Origin: an uncultured Ilumatobacter sp.
GTDB taxonomy: Bacteria; Actinomycetota; Acidimicrobiia; Acidimicrobiales; Ilumatobacteraceae
Length of the DNA stretch: 64,000 bases
Reading direction: 5' to 3'
NCBI GenBank assembly: GCA_938091165.1
Contig: CALKNK010000005.1
Span: forward strand, 51,732 to 115,731
Shown piece after piece: positions 52,762 through 62,038 of the stretch. Positions within the stretch are counted from its first letter, which is position 1. Every line of letters begins with the position of its first letter. The notes under the pieces are model-generated. The model was not told the origin of the DNA and did not search any database. It saw only the letters and a list, made by a program, of their open reading frames with translations. The translations under genes were made by a program, and so were the position numbers.

Positions 52762-53089
52762 CCCCGCCCCGTTCTCCGGTACGTACCCGGACGACCGATT
52801 CGACCGGCGTGACCCAGACCTTTCCGTCACCGATCTTCCCCGTGCGGGCGGCCTCGACGATGACCTCGACGACCTTGTCGACTACCGAATCCTCGACGAC
52901 GACCTCGACGCGAACCTTCGGGACGAAGTCGACCGAGTACTCGGCGCCCCGATAGACCTCGGTGTGCCCCTTCTGCCGCCCGTACCCCTGGACCTCGCTG
53001 ACCGTCATACCGAGAACACCGGCCTGTTCGAGTCCGGTCTTGACGTCCTCGAGCGTGAACGGCTTGACGATTGCGGTGATCAGCTTCAT
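52751..53089 (-). CDS. glnB: Nitrogen regulatory protein P-II
   Basis: 112 aa, full length. KPFTLEDVK opens the fold. Tyr51 in the T-loop (YRGAEYSVDFVPK) is the nucleotidylation site. The B-loop TGKIGDGKVWVTPVESVVR binds ATP or ADP. It senses 2-oxoglutarate and energy state and gates AmtB. It is placed 3 bases after amtB and overlaps glnD, a tight operon conserved in the Mycobacteriales. Confidence 0.97.
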   Translation of the reverse strand: MKLITAIVKPFTLEDVKTGLEQAGVLGMTVSEVQGYGRQKGHTEVYRGAEYSVDFVPKVRVEVVVEDSVVDKVVEVIVEAARTGKIGDGKVWVTPVESVVRVRTGERGGDAI

Positions 53090-53092
53090 GAC

Positions 53093-54466
53093 TCATGCCT
53101 CCCTGGCGGCAACAGTTGCGGGCGCCGGTACGCGCCCCGGGACCGGGCTACCTGCAAGTGCGACGAAGTCGTAGGCGCTCTCGGCGTGTTCGGCCTCGTC
53201 CACGCCACGAGCCTCGGCCTCGGCGCTGACTCGCAGTCCGATCGTGACCTTCACGATAAGCGCGATGACGGCCGTAGCGATGCAGGAGTACACGAGCACG
53301 GCGCCCGCGCCGACCGCCTGACGCCACAGCTGGTCGAGTCCGCCGCCGTAGAACAGGCCGTTGACGCCGGCCGGTGCAGCCTCGGTCGCGACCAGGCCGA
53401 CCAGCAGCGTTCCGACGAGACCACCGACCAGGTGGACGCCGACCACGTCGAGCGAATCGTCGTAGCCGAAGCGGTACTTCAGGCCGACGGCCAGGGCGCA
53501 CAGTGCGCCGGCGACGACACCGATCACGATCGCGCCGACGACGTCGACGGACGAGCAGGCGGGGGTGATGGCGACCAGGCCGGCGACGATGCCCGACGCG
53601 CCACCGAGCGTGGTGGCGTGACCGTCGCGGATCTTCTCCACCAGCAACCAGGCCAGCATTGCGGCGCAGGTGGCGACGACGGTGGTGACGAACGCCGCAG
53701 CGGCGACTCCGTTGGAGCCGACAGCCGAGCCGGCGTTGAACCCGAACCATCCGAACCACAGCAGCGCGGCGCCGAGCATCACGAACGGCAGGTTGTGCGG
53801 ACGGAAGGGCGTCTTGGGCCAGCCGCGACGCTTACCGAGCATGAGCGCGAGGACCAGACCTGCGACACCCGCGTTGATGTGGACGGCCGTGCCGCCGGCG
53901 AAGTCGATCGCGCCGAGCTTGTTGGCGATCCAACCGCCCGTCTCGGCGGTGACGCCGTCGAACGAGAACACCCAGTGCGCGACCGGGAAGTAGACGACCG
54001 TCGCCCACAGGCCGGCGAACAGCAGCCAGGCTCCGTACTTCATGCGATCGGCGACCGCGCCCGAGATCAGGGCGACCGTGATGATCGCGAACATCGCCTG
54101 GAAGGCGACGAACACCAGTGCCGGGATGGTGCCGACCAGCGGGATCGCGGCGGCCGTGCCGGCCTCGGCGTCACCGAGGTAGTCACCCCCGAACAATCCC
54201 TTCAGTCCGAAGAACTCCGTCGGATCCCCGATCAATCCGCCCTTGTCGTCACCGAACGCGATGGAATAGCCGAACAGCACCCACAACACGCCGACGACTC
54301 CCATCGCGCCGACGCTCATCATGATCATGTTCAGCACGCTCTTCGCGCGGACCATGCCGCCGTAGAAGAACGCGACGCCCGGAGTCATCAAGAGCACCAG
54401 CGCGGCGCTCATGAGCATCCACGCGGTGTCCCCGGTGTCCGGGGCTCCGATAGTGGGGAAATCCAC
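53093..54466 (-). CDS. amtB: Ammonium transporter AmtB
   Basis: 457 aa from GTG 54466, which follows GAGGAGG at good spacing. Eleven or so membrane segments. FFYGGMVRAKSVLNMIMMSV and FAGGTAVHINAGVAGLVLAL (first pore His) are clear, and VVGVHLVGGLVGTLLVGL carries the second pore His. The cytosolic C-terminus (AYDFVALAGSPVPG) is short. It conducts ammonium under nitrogen limitation and is blocked by GlnB. A GlnR-like site lies 55 bases upstream of the start. Confidence 0.96.
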   Translation of the reverse strand: MDFPTIGAPDTGDTAWMLMSAALVLLMTPGVAFFYGGMVRAKSVLNMIMMSVGAMGVVGVLWVLFGYSIAFGDDKGGLIGDPTEFFGLKGLFGGDYLGDAEAGTAAAIPLVGTIPALVFVAFQAMFAIITVALISGAVADRMKYGAWLLFAGLWATVVYFPVAHWVFSFDGVTAETGGWIANKLGAIDFAGGTAVHINAGVAGLVLALMLGKRRGWPKTPFRPHNLPFVMLGAALLWFGWFGFNAGSAVGSNGVAAAAFVTTVVATCAAMLAWLLVEKIRDGHATTLGGASGIVAGLVAITPACSSVDVVGAIVIGVVAGALCALAVGLKYRFGYDDSLDVVGVHLVGGLVGTLLVGLVATEAAPAGVNGLFYGGGLDQLWRQAVGAGAVLVYSCIATAVIALIVKVTIGLRVSAEAEARGVDEAEHAESAYDFVALAGSPVPGRVPAPATVAAREA

Positions 54467-54520
54467 GGTGAGCCTCCTCGTCAGTCTTGTCGTTCTGATC
54501 AGCAAGACTGCTCACCTGGT

Positions 54521-54559
54521 GTTTCATCCGTGGTTGCACAGCGTTTCGGATAGGTGAAC
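54521..54559 (-). promoter_or_regulatory. Candidate GlnR box upstream of amtB
   Basis: Read on the minus strand, TTCAC-N6-GAAAC is followed by further AC steps, giving AC-n9-AC-n8-AC and a last AC one base off spacing. This resembles the actinobacterial GlnR binding pattern (GTnAC-n6-GAAAC; AC-n9-AC-n8-AC-n9-AC). Position 55 bases before the start suits activation. Confidence 0.5.
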
Positions 54560-54649
54560 GGATCGGCCGGTTGTGTTGCAGTCGGGTTTCGCGGTTGCGT
54601 TCACCCCGGATCGAAACTTCGTGAACCACCGCGAAGGTCGCGAAACGCC

Positions 54650-54683
54650 GCTGCCCGGCCCCTCGGACGAGGGACCGGGCAGC
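54650..54683 (-). terminator. Hairpin after ftsY
   Basis: GCTGCCCGG (54650-54658) pairs with CCGGGCAGC (54675-54683). Inner CCCTCG/GAGGG can extend it. It lies 20 bases past the ftsY stop. Confidence 0.7.
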
Positions 54684-54702
54684 GATGGACGGAGCGTGCC
54701 GG

Positions 54703-56178
54703 TCAGCCCAGCAGCGCGTCGACGAAGGCCTCCGGCTCGAAGGGAGCGAGGTCGTCGGCCCCCTCGCCGAGACCGACGAGCTTCACCGGAACGCCCAGCT
54801 CGTGCTGGACCTGGAAGACGATGCCACCCTTGGCGGTGCCGTCGAGCTTGGTCAGCACGACGCCGGTGATGTCCACGACCTCGGCGAACACGCGGGCCTG
54901 CATCAGGCCGTTCTGTCCGACGGTGGCGTCGAGGACCAGCAGCACGTCGTCGACGGCCGCCTTCTTCTCGACCACGCGCTTGACCTTGCCCAGCTCGTCC
55001 ATCAGGCCGGTCTTGGTGTGCAGACGACCGGCCGTGTCGATGAGCACGACGTCGACGCCGTCCTCGATGCCCTTGGCGACCGAATCGAACGCGATGGCCG
55101 CGGGGTCACCGCCCTCGGGTCCGCGAACGACCTCGGCACCCACGCGCTCGGCCCATGTCTGCAACTGGTCGGCCGCGGCCGCACGGAAGGTGTCGGCGGC
55201 GCCGAGCAGGACGCGTCGGCCGTCTGCGACCAGGACCCGGGCGAGTTTGCCGGTCGTGGTGGTCTTGCCGGTGCCGTTGACGCCGACGACGAGCAGCACG
55301 GCGGGATGATCGCCGTGCGGAAGGGCGCGGATCGAGCGATCCATCTCGGGACGCAACTCCTCGACGAGGACCTCGCGCAGGAGCGCCCGGGCCTCCGCCT
55401 CGGTGCGCACACCGCGGGACGCCATCTCCTCGCGCAGCCGCTCGACGACCTTGACGGTGGTGGCGGTGCCGAGATCGGCGATCAGCAGCGTGTCCTCGAC
55501 CTCCTCCCACGAGTCCTCGTCCAGGTCGCCGCCACCGAGCAGGCCCAGCAGGCTCTTGCCGACGGCGTTCTGCGAGCGCGACAGCCGACCGCGCAGGCGA
55601 TCGAGCCGGCCCGCGGTGGGCTCGATCTCCTCGATCGCGGGAGTGGGAGCAGCCTCCGGCTCGACCACCGGCTCCGGCTCGACGACGGGCTCCGGCGCGG
55701 CTTCCGGCTCGACGGCCGGCTCCGGCGCAGGCTCCGGCTCGACGACGGGCTCGGGTGCGGGTGCAGGTTCGACCACCGGCTCCGGCGGAGCCACCGGTTC
55801 GGGGGTGACGGGCTCGGGAGCGGCGGGAGCCTCCGGCTCGGCGACCGGCTCCGGGGTGACGGTGGGCTTCGCCTCCGGTACCGGCGTGGTCGGGGGAACC
55901 GGCGGCGCGACCGGGGGCTTGGGTGGAACGACCGGCGGCTTGGGCGCGGCCGGCGGCACCTTGGGCGGCGCGGTGGCCGACGGCCCCTGGCTGAAGTTGA
56001 AGCCGCCACCGGCTTGGTATCCGCCCGAACGGTCCTTCGGCTGCTCCGTCAGCTCGGGCTTCTCGGGCGCCGCGGTGAGGCTGATGCGGCGACGGCGGGC
56101 CAGGGTCAGGCCGACGACGAGCGCCACGACGAGGACGGCCAGTACGGCCGCTATTGCTATCCAGGCTCCGGTAGTCAC
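54703..56178 (-). CDS. ftsY: Signal recognition particle receptor FtsY
   Basis: 491 aa. An N-terminal membrane segment (WIAIAAVLAVLVVALVVGLT) is followed by a Pro/Glu/Val-rich A domain of about 150 residues and the NG GTPase: GVNGTGKTTTTGKLA, DTFRAAAADQL, LIDTAGRLHTKTG, TKLDGTAKGG. It receives SRP-ribosome complexes. The A domain repeats (PEPVVEPE, PAPEPVVE) are low-complexity. It lies downstream of smc and gpx, as in Rhodococcus and Mycobacterium relatives. Confidence 0.97.
   Translation of the reverse strand: MTTGAWIAIAAVLAVLVVALVVGLTLARRRRISLTAAPEKPELTEQPKDRSGGYQAGGGFNFSQGPSATAPPKVPPAAPKPPVVPPKPPVAPPVPPTTPVPEAKPTVTPEPVAEPEAPAAPEPVTPEPVAPPEPVVEPAPAPEPVVEPEPAPEPAVEPEAAPEPVVEPEPVVEPEAAPTPAIEEIEPTAGRLDRLRGRLSRSQNAVGKSLLGLLGGGDLDEDSWEEVEDTLLIADLGTATTVKVVERLREEMASRGVRTEAEARALLREVLVEELRPEMDRSIRALPHGDHPAVLLVVGVNGTGKTTTTGKLARVLVADGRRVLLGAADTFRAAAADQLQTWAERVGAEVVRGPEGGDPAAIAFDSVAKGIEDGVDVVLIDTAGRLHTKTGLMDELGKVKRVVEKKAAVDDVLLVLDATVGQNGLMQARVFAEVVDITGVVLTKLDGTAKGGIVFQVQHELGVPVKLVGLGEGADDLAPFEPEAFVDALLG
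55650..55870 (-). repeat. Low-complexity Pro/Glu repeat region inside ftsY
   Basis: Imperfect short tandem units of GGCTCCGGCTCGACGACG type, coding for EPxVEP repeats in the A domain. Prone to length variation and assembly error. Confidence 0.7.
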
Positions 56179-56252
56179 ACCGACATCCTGTCAGGCTGCC
56201 CGCGTCCGTGACGCCTCCGGGCAAGACCGGCGGGGCGTGGCGAGATCGGTCC

Positions 56253-56285
56253 GTGACACCCGAGGAGCGGCTCCTCGGGTGTCAC
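56253..56285 (-). terminator. Strong hairpin between gpx and ftsY
   Basis: A 15-bp perfect stem (GTGACACCCGAGGAG with CTCCTCGGGTGTCAC) around a 3-base loop, 9 bases past the gpx stop. No T tract follows, as is common in high-GC actinobacteria. Confidence 0.8.
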
Positions 56286-56294
56286 GTCGGGCCG

Positions 56295-56828
56295 TCAGAG
56301 CAGGGCGGCGATCTCGTCGGCGATCTGCTCCGGGGTGACGGTCGGCTCGAAGCGGCGAACGACCTCGCCGTCCCGGTCGACGAGGAACTTCGTGAAGTTC
56401 CACTTGACCTCGTCGGTGCCGATCGCCTCGGGGCGGGTCTTGCTGACGTGCTCGTAGAGGAAGCCGTGGTCCGGGCCGAAGTCACCGGGGGCCTGCGCGC
56501 GCAGGTACTGGTACAGCGGGTGTGCGTCGTCGCCGTTGACCTCGAGCTTCGCGTACACCGGGAAGGTGACGTTGTAGTTGACGCTGCAGAACTGCTGGAT
56601 CTCGGCGTCGTCGCCCGGCTCCTGGTCGCCGAACTGGTTGCACGGGAAGCCGACGACCTGCAGGCCCTTGTCCTTGTTGGCGCGGTGCAGCGCCTCGAGG
56701 CCCTCGTACTGCGGCGTGAGGCCGCACTTGCTCGCCACGTTGACGATCAGCAGCAACTTGCCCTTGTGGGCGCTGAGATCCTCGGTGGCGCCGTCGGCGG
56801 TCTGGACGGGGAAGTTGTGGGCGTTCAT
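56295..56828 (-). CDS. Glutathione peroxidase-family thiol peroxidase
   Basis: 177 aa from ATG 56828 (GGGAGA upstream). NVASKCGLTPQYEGLEALH holds the peroxidatic Cys, where the animal enzyme has selenocysteine. GFPCNQFGDQEPG holds the Gln and the resolving-region Cys, and KWNFTKFLVDRDG the Trp and Asn. In bacteria lacking glutathione, such proteins use thioredoxin or mycothiol-linked reductants. It reduces peroxides. It sits between smc and ftsY on the same strand, isolated by hairpin and gap. Confidence 0.94.
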   Translation of the reverse strand: MNAHNFPVQTADGATEDLSAHKGKLLLIVNVASKCGLTPQYEGLEALHRANKDKGLQVVGFPCNQFGDQEPGDDAEIQQFCSVNYNVTFPVYAKLEVNGDDAHPLYQYLRAQAPGDFGPDHGFLYEHVSKTRPEAIGTDEVKWNFTKFLVDRDGEVVRRFEPTVTPEQIADEIAALL

Positions 56829-56895
56829 CGATGGTTCTCCCATGTAGTTCGGTGGGGTCGTGCGGGGTGCACGCACGTGAATGACGGTGCCGGGT

Positions 56896-59800
56896 TCACC
56901 CGGCAACCAGGTCCTGACCGCGCAGGCGCTGCGAGATGACGGTGGTGATGCCGTCGCCGCGCATGCTGACGCCGTACAGCGCGTCGGCGACCTCCATCGT
57001 CGGCTTCTGGTGGGTGATCACGATCAGCTGCGACTTCTCCCGCAACTGCTCGAACAACCCGATCAGGCGCCGCAGGTTCGTGTCGTCGAGCGCGGCCTCC
57101 ACCTCGTCCATGACGTAGAACGGCGACGGCCGGGCCCGGAAGATCGCGACCAGCATCGCGACCGCGGTGAGCGACTTCTCGCCACCGGACAGCAGCGACA
57201 GCCGCTTGACCTTCTTGCCCGGCGGCCGGGCCTCCACCTCGATGCCGGTGGTGAGCATGTCCGACGGATCGGTGAGCACCAGACGGCCCTCGCCGCCCGG
57301 GAAGAGTTTCGCGAACACCTCCACGAACTCGCGTTCGACGTCCGCGTACGCCTCCGTGAACATCTGCAGGATGCGGGCGTCGACGTCGGCGACCACCCCG
57401 AGCAGGTCCTTGCGCGCGTTCTTGACGTCCTCGAGCTGGGTGGACAGGAAGTTGTACCGCTCCTCGAGCGCCGCGAACTCCTCGAGCGCGAGCGGGTTGA
57501 CCTTGCCGAGCGTCGCCAGGTCCTTCTCGGCGCGCTTGGCCCGGCGCTCCTGGGAGGCGCGGTCGTACGGCACCGGCGCGGGCCGGGTGACCTGCTCCCC
57601 GCGCTCGCGGGCCTGTTCGTACTCCGCGATCTCGAGTTCCGACGGCGGCAGCGCGACGTCGGGCCCGTACTCGGCGATCAAATCGTCGAGGTTGACTGCG
57701 TACTGCTCGAGAATCGTCTGTTCGAGCTGCTCGATCCGCAGGGCCGCCTGCGCCCGCGCCACCTCGTCCCGGTGGACCGCATCGGTGAGTGCCGCCATCT
57801 GGGCGGTGAGCTGCCGGACGCGCTCCTTGACCGCCTCGACCTGTTCGGTGTGCGCGGCGCGCAGGCGGCTCAGCTCGTCACGGTGTGCCACCGCGTCCGC
57901 CACGACGCGGTCGAGACGGTCGGCCACCTTCTGCCCGGCCGAGGCCACTGCGGCCGCCACCTCGGCGGCGGTTCGACGGGCCTGCCGCGCCCGCTCGGCC
58001 CGCGCTCGGGCCTCGCGTTCGGCCTGGGCCGCACGACGCAGCGAATCAGCCTTGCCCCGAACGGATTCCGCTCGCTCCTCGGCGGTGCGCACCGCGAGCC
58101 GGGCTTCGACCTCCATGGCACGTACCTCGGTGAGCGCAGCCGCGGCGGCCTCGCGTTCGAAATCCGTCGGCGCAGTACTGCCCGAGTCGGCCGCGGCACC
58201 GGACTGTTCGTCCTCCGCGCGGCGCAACCGCTCCTCGAGTTCGGCGAGCGCAGCGAGCGTCTCCTCCCGCCCGCTCTCCGCCTTGGCCCGCTGCGCGAGC
58301 AGCCGCTCCGACTCGGCGTGGGCCGCCCGGACAACGTGCCCCAGGCGCCCCAGCTGCTCGTAGACCGCGGACATGTTCGCGTCGGACTCGTGCAGAGCGG
58401 CCAGCGCCTGCTCCGCGACCTCGGCGCGATCGGCCTGCTCGGCGACCGCGCCGGCGAGGGCGGCTGCCAGTTCCTCGGAACGTCGCTCGGCCGCCTCGAG
58501 TGCCGACGTCGACGCGTCGATCGCGGCCTGCACTTCGAGGGTGCTCGGACGGCGATCGGATCCGCCGGTGACCCAACCGGTTCCGACCAGATCGCCGTCC
58601 CGGGTCACCGCCCGCAGGGACGGCTGCCGGCACACGAGTTCGGTTGCCGCGTCGAGCGAATCGACGACGGCCACCCGATCGAGGAGGGCATCGACTGCGG
58701 CGCGCAGCGATTCGGGGCAGTGCACGTTGTCGGCGATCCACGTCGCCGACCCGGGAAGGTCCGGACGCGGCGCGACGTCGGAATGCTCGGCGGTGTGCAG
58801 GATCGCAGCCCGGCCACCGTCGGCGGCGCGCAGTGCCTGCACGGCCGCCGCCGCGGCGGCGGCAGATTCTGCGGCGATCGCGTCGGCCGCCGGACCCATC
58901 ACCGCGGCAACCGCGGCCTCGTAGCCGGGGTCGACGCGGAGCAGTTCGGCGACGGGGCCGGTGAGCCCGCGATCGGTGTGGTGCTCGAGCAGCCAGGCGC
59001 CGCCGTCCTTGCGTTCGAGCCCCATCGACAGCGCGTCGATGCGCGCTCTCAGCGACGCCACCTCCTGGCCGGCGTCGCGTTCGGCGGCCTGCAGTTCGGC
59101 GACCCGCGCGGTGATCAGGTCGAGTGCCTCGACCGCGCGCTCGTGGTGGCCGTCGAGCCCGAGTTCCCCGGCGTCGAGGTCGTCGACGGTTGCCTCGACC
59201 GCGTCGAATTCACGTTGCGCTGCGTCGCCGCGTTCACGGGTCTCACCGATCGCCACGTCGAGCCGGGCCACCTCGGCGTCCACGGACTCGGCACGGGTAC
59301 GCAAGGTGTCCACCTGCCCCGCCAGTCGTGCCAGTCCTTCGCGGCGATCCGCGATCGCCCGCACCGCCGCGAAGTGAGCGCGTTCGGCCTCCGCGGACGC
59401 CTCCTCACGCTCGGCGAGTTGTTCGCGTGCGGCCTCGAGCGTCGCGCGCGCGATGTCGACGGCGGCGATCAGTTCGGCCTCCTCCGCCGCGATCCGCTCG
59501 GCCCGGGCCTCCATCTCGTCGGGATCCTGGCCGCGGCCCGGTTCCGGTTCGCTGTCGAGGTGCCGCGCGCGCTCCTGCGCGATCCGGATGGTCGCGCTCA
59601 CCCGCTCCGCCAGCGCCGACAGCTGGAACCACGTCTGGCTCGCCGCCTCGGCCTGCGGCGTCAGGCGGGCCAGCGCCTGCTCGTGTCCACCGAGTTCGGC
59701 CGTCGCCGCCTCGAGCGCCGCCTGCACCGTCTCCTGCTGTTCGCGGGCGAGTTTCTCGTCGTGAGTCTGGTGGGCGAGTTCGGCCCGGCGTGTGACGAGG

Positions 59801-60498
59801 TCGTCCGCTGCCAGCCGCAACCGCGCGTCGCGCAGGTCGGCCTGAACGGTCTGTGCGCGTCGCGCGACCTCGGCCTGGCGACCGAGCGGTTTGAGCTGTC
59901 GGCGCAACTCGGCGGTGAGGTCGGTGAGCCGCGCGAGGTTGGCCTGCATCGCGTCGAGCTTGCGGACCGCCTTTTCCTTGCGCTTGCGGTGTTTGAGAAC
60001 GCCCGCGGCCTCCTCGATGAACGCGCGCCGGTCCTCGGGACGCGATTCGAGAATCGCGGACAGCCGACCCTGCCCGACGATGACGTGCATCTCCCGGCCG
60101 ATACCGGAGTCGCTGAGCAGTTCCTGCACGTCCATCAGGCGGCACGAGTTGCCGTTGATCTCGTACTCGCCGGCGCCGTCGCGGAACATCCGTCGTGTGA
60201 TGGACACCTCGGAGTACTCGATGGGCAGGGCGCCGTCGGAGTTGTCGATCGTGAGCGTCACCTCGGCGCGGCCGAGCGGGGCCCGCCCGGCGGTGCCGGC
60301 GAAGATGACGTCCTGCATCTTGCCGCCGCGCAGCGCCTTCGCGCCCTGCTCCCCCATCACCCAGGTGAGGGCGTCGACCACGTTCGACTTGCCGGAGCCG
60401 TTGGGTCCCACGACACACGTGATGCCCGGCTCGAACCGCAGAGTCGTTGCGGACGCAAAGGACTTGAAGCCCTTCAACGTCAGACTCTTCAGGTGCAT
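56896..60498 (-). CDS. smc: Chromosome segregation ATPase SMC
   Basis: 1,200 aa, full length. Walker A is GPNGSGKSNVVDALTWVMG near residue 32. Long coiled coils flank a hinge near residues 500-660 (GPVAELLRVDPGYEAAVAAV and GDLVGTGWVTGGSDRRP). The C-terminal head has LSGGEKSLTAVAML (signature) and FYVMDEVEAALDD (Walker B). It forms the SMC-ScpAB complex that organises and separates chromosomes. It is followed by gpx and ftsY and preceded by acyP, the usual actinobacterial order. Confidence 0.97.
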   Translation of the reverse strand: MHLKSLTLKGFKSFASATTLRFEPGITCVVGPNGSGKSNVVDALTWVMGEQGAKALRGGKMQDVIFAGTAGRAPLGRAEVTLTIDNSDGALPIEYSEVSITRRMFRDGAGEYEINGNSCRLMDVQELLSDSGIGREMHVIVGQGRLSAILESRPEDRRAFIEEAAGVLKHRKRKEKAVRKLDAMQANLARLTDLTAELRRQLKPLGRQAEVARRAQTVQADLRDARLRLAADDLVTRRAELAHQTHDEKLAREQQETVQAALEAATAELGGHEQALARLTPQAEAASQTWFQLSALAERVSATIRIAQERARHLDSEPEPGRGQDPDEMEARAERIAAEEAELIAAVDIARATLEAAREQLAEREEASAEAERAHFAAVRAIADRREGLARLAGQVDTLRTRAESVDAEVARLDVAIGETRERGDAAQREFDAVEATVDDLDAGELGLDGHHERAVEALDLITARVAELQAAERDAGQEVASLRARIDALSMGLERKDGGAWLLEHHTDRGLTGPVAELLRVDPGYEAAVAAVMGPAADAIAAESAAAAAAAVQALRAADGGRAAILHTAEHSDVAPRPDLPGSATWIADNVHCPESLRAAVDALLDRVAVVDSLDAATELVCRQPSLRAVTRDGDLVGTGWVTGGSDRRPSTLEVQAAIDASTSALEAAERRSEELAAALAGAVAEQADRAEVAEQALAALHESDANMSAVYEQLGRLGHVVRAAHAESERLLAQRAKAESGREETLAALAELEERLRRAEDEQSGAAADSGSTAPTDFEREAAAAALTEVRAMEVEARLAVRTAEERAESVRGKADSLRRAAQAEREARARAERARQARRTAAEVAAAVASAGQKVADRLDRVVADAVAHRDELSRLRAAHTEQVEAVKERVRQLTAQMAALTDAVHRDEVARAQAALRIEQLEQTILEQYAVNLDDLIAEYGPDVALPPSELEIAEYEQARERGEQVTRPAPVPYDRASQERRAKRAEKDLATLGKVNPLALEEFAALEERYNFLSTQLEDVKNARKDLLGVVADVDARILQMFTEAYADVEREFVEVFAKLFPGGEGRLVLTDPSDMLTTGIEVEARPPGKKVKRLSLLSGGEKSLTAVAMLVAIFRARPSPFYVMDEVEAALDDTNLRRLIGLFEQLREKSQLIVITHQKPTMEVADALYGVSMRGDGITTVISQRLRGQDLVAG

Positions 60499-60520
60499 GA
60501 CGGTGGACTCTACCGGCGGA

Positions 60521-60811
60521 TCAACGCTCGACGAATCCGGAAAGGCCTCCGCGTGCCGCGTCGATGTGCTCGACTACCAGCGTCACGTTTCCCGGCGTCT
60601 GTCCCGATCGCAGCAGCTCGAGCAGCCGCTCGAGTTGCGGGCGCGGGCCCTCGGCGATCACCAGCACCCGCCCGTCGGCGTGGTTGGTGGCGTGGCCGAC
60701 CAGCCCGAGTTCGAGGGCACGTGCCCGCGTCCACCACCGGAAGCCGACACCCTGGACGTAGCCGTGAACCCAGGCGGTGAGGCGTTCGGTGTCGGAAGTC
60801 ATGGCTGCCAT
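60521..60811 (-). CDS. acyP: Acylphosphatase
   Basis: 96 aa if started at ATG 60811, which overlaps the stop of the upstream gene as TAATG; ATG 60802 gives 93 aa. VHGYVQGVGFRWWTRARALE has the phosphate-binding Arg, and VGHATNHADGRVLVIAEG the catalytic Asn. It hydrolyses acyl phosphates. It lies 22 bases from smc. Confidence 0.93.
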   Translation of the reverse strand: MAAMTSDTERLTAWVHGYVQGVGFRWWTRARALELGLVGHATNHADGRVLVIAEGPRPQLERLLELLRSGQTPGNVTLVVEHIDAARGGLSGFVER

Positions 60812-61761
60812 TATCCGACGGGCGGTGTCAGCTTCCGGACGGCGCCGTCGAAGCCCACCGCGTACAGGGCGCGGCTGTCCCATCCGGGACCCGCACCGAA
60901 CTTCACGGCCGACGTCAACATGAGCCCCGACGCTATCTCGCAACTCGTACCCGCGACGGGATCCACCCGCAGCACCTTGCCCGCGACGTTGTACGCCAGG
61001 TAGACGGCGCCGTCCGGGCCGACGGTGAGGTCGTCGGCGACGTTGAGCGGACCGATGCCGGGCAGCGGGATCGCTCGGACCGGGCCACGCAGATCCGACG
61101 CGGAGAGGATTTTCAGTTCACTGACCGGGTCGAACGAGGTGGTCAAGTACACGCGATCGCCGTCGGTCGCGACGCCGTCGACCGTGCCCAGGTCGGAGCG
61201 CACCCGTTCGGGCGAGCCGGGTCGATCCGCCGGGATCCGGGTGATGCCCGGCGTTCCCAGGTTGTGGGTGGTGAGCAAGTCGCCGTTGCCGAGTCGGGCG
61301 AGACCGTTGGGCATCACGAGACCGCCGGCCACGGTTCGGCGCTCGCGGCTCACCAGGTTCACCACGTCGACGGTGCCGTCAGCGATGTTCAAGAGCCCGG
61401 AAACCGCGCTGTTACCGGTGGTGAAGTACACGTCGTCGCCGGATACGGCCAGCCCACCCGGACCGTTCACTGGATCGGCGAGCGTTCCCCGCGCACCCGA
61501 CGCGTCGAGCGTGCGCACAGCGCCGGGCGCCGTCATCGACGAATCCGACAGCAGCATGGAACCGCGACCGTCGAACGCAAGGTTCTCGAGCATCCCGTAG
61601 CCGGACGCGATCGTCACGACGTCCCAACGCGGACAACCGATCCCGTCACTCGACGACTGGGCCGACGCCGGCGACCCTGTCAGCAGTGTCGTGACTGCTG
61701 CCGCCGCAAGCGCAAGAACTCCGAGCCGCACCCTTCGCTGACTCCGCACAATGTCCCCCAT
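60811..61761 (-). CDS. Secreted beta-propeller protein (SMP-30/NHL-like)
   Basis: 316 aa from ATG 61761. The signal peptide is RLGVLALAAAAVTTLLTGSP with a cut after ASA. The mature part has repeated strands such as LSDSSMTAPGAVRTLD, GGLAVSGDDVYFTTGN, MPNGLARLGNGDLLTTHN, VDGVATDGDRVYLTTSF and DDLTVGPDGAVYLAYN, the pattern of SMP-30-type propellers. Possibly a secreted lactonase or binding protein. Its stop overlaps the acyP start. Confidence 0.8.
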   Translation of the reverse strand: MGDIVRSQRRVRLGVLALAAAAVTTLLTGSPASAQSSSDGIGCPRWDVVTIASGYGMLENLAFDGRGSMLLSDSSMTAPGAVRTLDASGARGTLADPVNGPGGLAVSGDDVYFTTGNSAVSGLLNIADGTVDVVNLVSRERRTVAGGLVMPNGLARLGNGDLLTTHNLGTPGITRIPADRPGSPERVRSDLGTVDGVATDGDRVYLTTSFDPVSELKILSASDLRGPVRAIPLPGIGPLNVADDLTVGPDGAVYLAYNVAGKVLRVDPVAGTSCEIASGLMLTSAVKFGAGPGWDSRALYAVGFDGAVRKLTPPVG

Positions 61762-62038
61762 GTCCGTCCGTTCCGGGCCGAGGGCGCGATTGTTGCAGAC
61801 GTCGAGCCTGCAGGGATCGGAATCGACCCGCACAACGCCGTCGAACCAGGACCTCGGATCGGTCCGGATCACCTGTATGCCATGCGCGGGCGACTCGATC
61901 GGGATCATCCGGCGTGAATCCCGAGCGCACGGTCGGCAGATGCTCACGCCAACCGACCAATCCCGAACTGTCGCGACCCCAGACGCGGACGACCAACGTC
62001 ATCGTCGAATCCGCCCAGCCCAACCCGGTCCCCGAGTT

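Noticed and set aside
52247..54553. Plus-strand open frame of about 768 codons antisense to glnD, glnB and amtB
   Set aside because: Covers three conserved genes on the other strand and has no recognisable domain.
56881..60780. Plus-strand open frame of about 1,299 codons antisense to smc
   Set aside because: High-GC coding sequence on the other strand leaves long stop-free frames. Its translation is Arg/Leu/Gly-rich with no domain, while smc is fully recognisable.
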